A stretch of DNA of 64,000 nucleotides, taken from assembly GCA_017858055.1 (NCBI GenBank), contig JAFMCA010000004.1:1-64000 (forward strand), read 5' to 3'. The stretch's first letter is position 1, and every line of letters starts with the position of its first letter. Positions 63,092 through 64,000 of this stretch are shown here, piece by piece. The position numbers were made by a program, and so were the translations under genes. The stretch is from Flavobacteriaceae bacterium (lineage in GTDB: Bacteria > Bacteroidota > Bacteroidia > Flavobacteriales > Flavobacteriaceae). Under the pieces are notes generated by a model. The model saw only the letters and a program-made list of their open reading frames with translations, did no database searches and was not told the origin of the DNA.

Positions 63092-64000
63092 ATGAATAGC
63101 CTGATTATCTTATTTGTACTCCCACTACTGATCATATTTTCCTATTTGTTTGATGCCTTTTCGCGAAAAACAAAATTTCCGTCTGTCATACTTTTAATGT
63201 TTACTGGAATTGTGGTTCGGGTGATATCAAACGCCTATGGAATTGAAAAATTAGGGTTTTTAGATGATCTAATTCCTGTACTAGGAACCGTCGGATTGAT
63301 TTTAATCGTTTTGGAAGGTGCCTTAGAACTAGAAATTAAAAGAGAAAAGCTTTTCCTTATTTTAAAAGGATTCCTTGCCGCTCTTGTCCTTTTAATACTC
63401 AATATAGTTGCATTGCAATGGGTTTTTGCTCATGTATTTCAAATGAATACCCAATTGGCTATCTTATCCGCTATCCCACTGGCAATCATAAGCAGTGCAG
63501 TGGCAATCCCTTCCGCAGCAAGTTTCCTCAATCAAGATCGTGAGTTTGTTGTCTATGAATCTACTTTTTCTGATATCCTGGGAATCATGATTTTTAATTA
63601 TGCCTTGAGACAGTTTGAAACTGATCAAGCCCTTATTGGTGTTACACCCATGGTTTCGCTTTTTCTTCAAATTATTGGAGTCATTGTAATTTCTCTCGCC
63701 ATAACCTACGTATTGTTTAAACTCTTGCGAGAGATTGATCACCATGTCAAATTTTTCTTAATTCTAGCATTACTCATCTTGGTATATGCTTTTGGAAAGT
63801 TGTTCCATCTACCCGCATTAGTAACCATTTTTATCTTTGGAATTTTCTTGAGTAATGTGAAAAGTTTACTCCCTCGGTTTTTAAAAAATTATTTAGACTT
63901 GGACCACACAGAAAAGGAATTGCATGAGTTTCATATACTCACTGCAGAATCAACCTTTATCGTTAGGACGTTCTTTTTCTTGTTCTTTGGTTTTTCCATT
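63092..64000 (+). CDS. Cation:proton antiporter (partial, cut by right edge)
   Basis: The reading frame is open from the ATG at 63092 to the window end, 303 codons. The product begins MNSLIILFVLPLLIIFSYLF and has about nine hydrophobic segments. Features of monovalent cation:proton antiporters (CPA family, Na+/H+ exchanger domain) include KFPSVILLMFTGIVVR, LIVLEGALELEIKREKL and the segment IPLAIISSAVAIPSA followed by ESTFSDILGIMIF, which supplies the acidic transport residue. Whether a C-terminal TrkA domain exists cannot be seen. An earlier ATG at 63082 gives only five codons. Confidence 0.82.
   Translation, partial: MNSLIILFVLPLLIIFSYLFDAFSRKTKFPSVILLMFTGIVVRVISNAYGIEKLGFLDDLIPVLGTVGLILIVLEGALELEIKREKLFLILKGFLAALVLLILNIVALQWVFAHVFQMNTQLAILSAIPLAIISSAVAIPSAASFLNQDREFVVYESTFSDILGIMIFNYALRQFETDQALIGVTPMVSLFLQIIGVIVISLAITYVLFKLLREIDHHVKFFLILALLILVYAFGKLFHLPALVTIFIFGIFLSNVKSLLPRFLKNYLDLDHTEKELHEFHILTAESTFIVRTFFFLFFGFSI

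Noticed and set aside
63082-63099. Five-codon open frame MNPYE overlapping the antiporter start
   Set aside because: Too short to support as a leader peptide and no hairpin follows it.
1-64000. CRISPR arrays, insertion sequences, integrase genes and attachment sites
   Set aside because: No regularly spaced repeats, transposase-like proteins or tRNA-adjacent duplications were seen; tRNA-Gln has no repeated 3' end nearby.

Overview
The window is a stretch of low-GC chromosome from a member of the Bacteroidota, most likely a marine flavobacterium (Flavobacteriaceae). This rests on the alternative complex III operon with flavobacterial-type subunits, a TonB-dependent receptor with a carboxypeptidase-regulatory N-terminal domain, a Pit-DUF47 fusion, DUF2723 and DUF3109 proteins, and repeated promoters with the Bacteroidota -7 element TAnnTTTG (several paired with TTTG about 19 bases upstream) in place of sigma70 boxes. 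No insertion sequence, prophage, CRISPR array or rRNA was seen. The only RNA gene found is a tRNA-Gln.

Layout: (1) 1-6910, minus strand: actA-B-C-D-E, with the first codons of actF at the edge, encoding the quinol:cytochrome c/terminal oxidase electron-transfer complex ACIII. (2) 7065-11898: a small SPOR-domain protein converging on the rimP-nusA-infB operon, whose 5' leader holds a terminator-like hairpin. (3) 12133-17275: a promoter and a two-gene pair of unknown function (beta-helix protein plus diheme cytochrome lipoprotein), then a VWA protein with an AAA+ ATPase. (4) 17343-24891: a large BNR/sortilin-like secreted protein, a GH43 glycosidase lipoprotein, and a sugar-acid dehydratase with a GntP permease, which look like a pentose/pentonate utilisation island. 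(5) tRNA-Gln, a DUF2723 membrane protein, a thioredoxin-fold protein without catalytic cysteines, a metallophosphoesterase and dGTPase. (6) 31791-39831: a probable phosphate-acquisition region. It holds a beta-helix lipoprotein and TonB-dependent receptor on the plus strand, facing an OprO/P-type porin and Pit-DUF47 transporter on the minus strand. Both transcription units are preceded by TTAAC-type direct repeats with identical spacing and orientation. (7) 39861-43344: class I ribonucleotide reductase. (8) 43572-49646: mixed housekeeping genes (DUF3109, MarC, Ctp protease, dCMP deaminase, HupE-like, DnaJ-like, bacilliredoxin, PlsC). (9) 49630-63040: a heme-centred region with hemJ, hemH, an AraC-type regulator and the hemA-C-D-E-F run, plus a histidine kinase, a second BNR paralog and a MATE exporter. 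(10) A cation:proton antiporter is cut by the right edge.

How the genes fit together: the heme region supplies cofactor to cytochromes such as ActA and ActE. HemA, C, D, E, F, J and H are present; HemL and HemB are not in the window. The most interesting signal is the shared operator architecture linking the uncharacterised receptor/lipoprotein pair to the phosphate porin/transporter operon. Next are terminator-like hairpins directly upstream of rimP and of one BNR gene, and a perfect 20-bp inverted repeat that includes the stop codon of the phosphate transporter gene.
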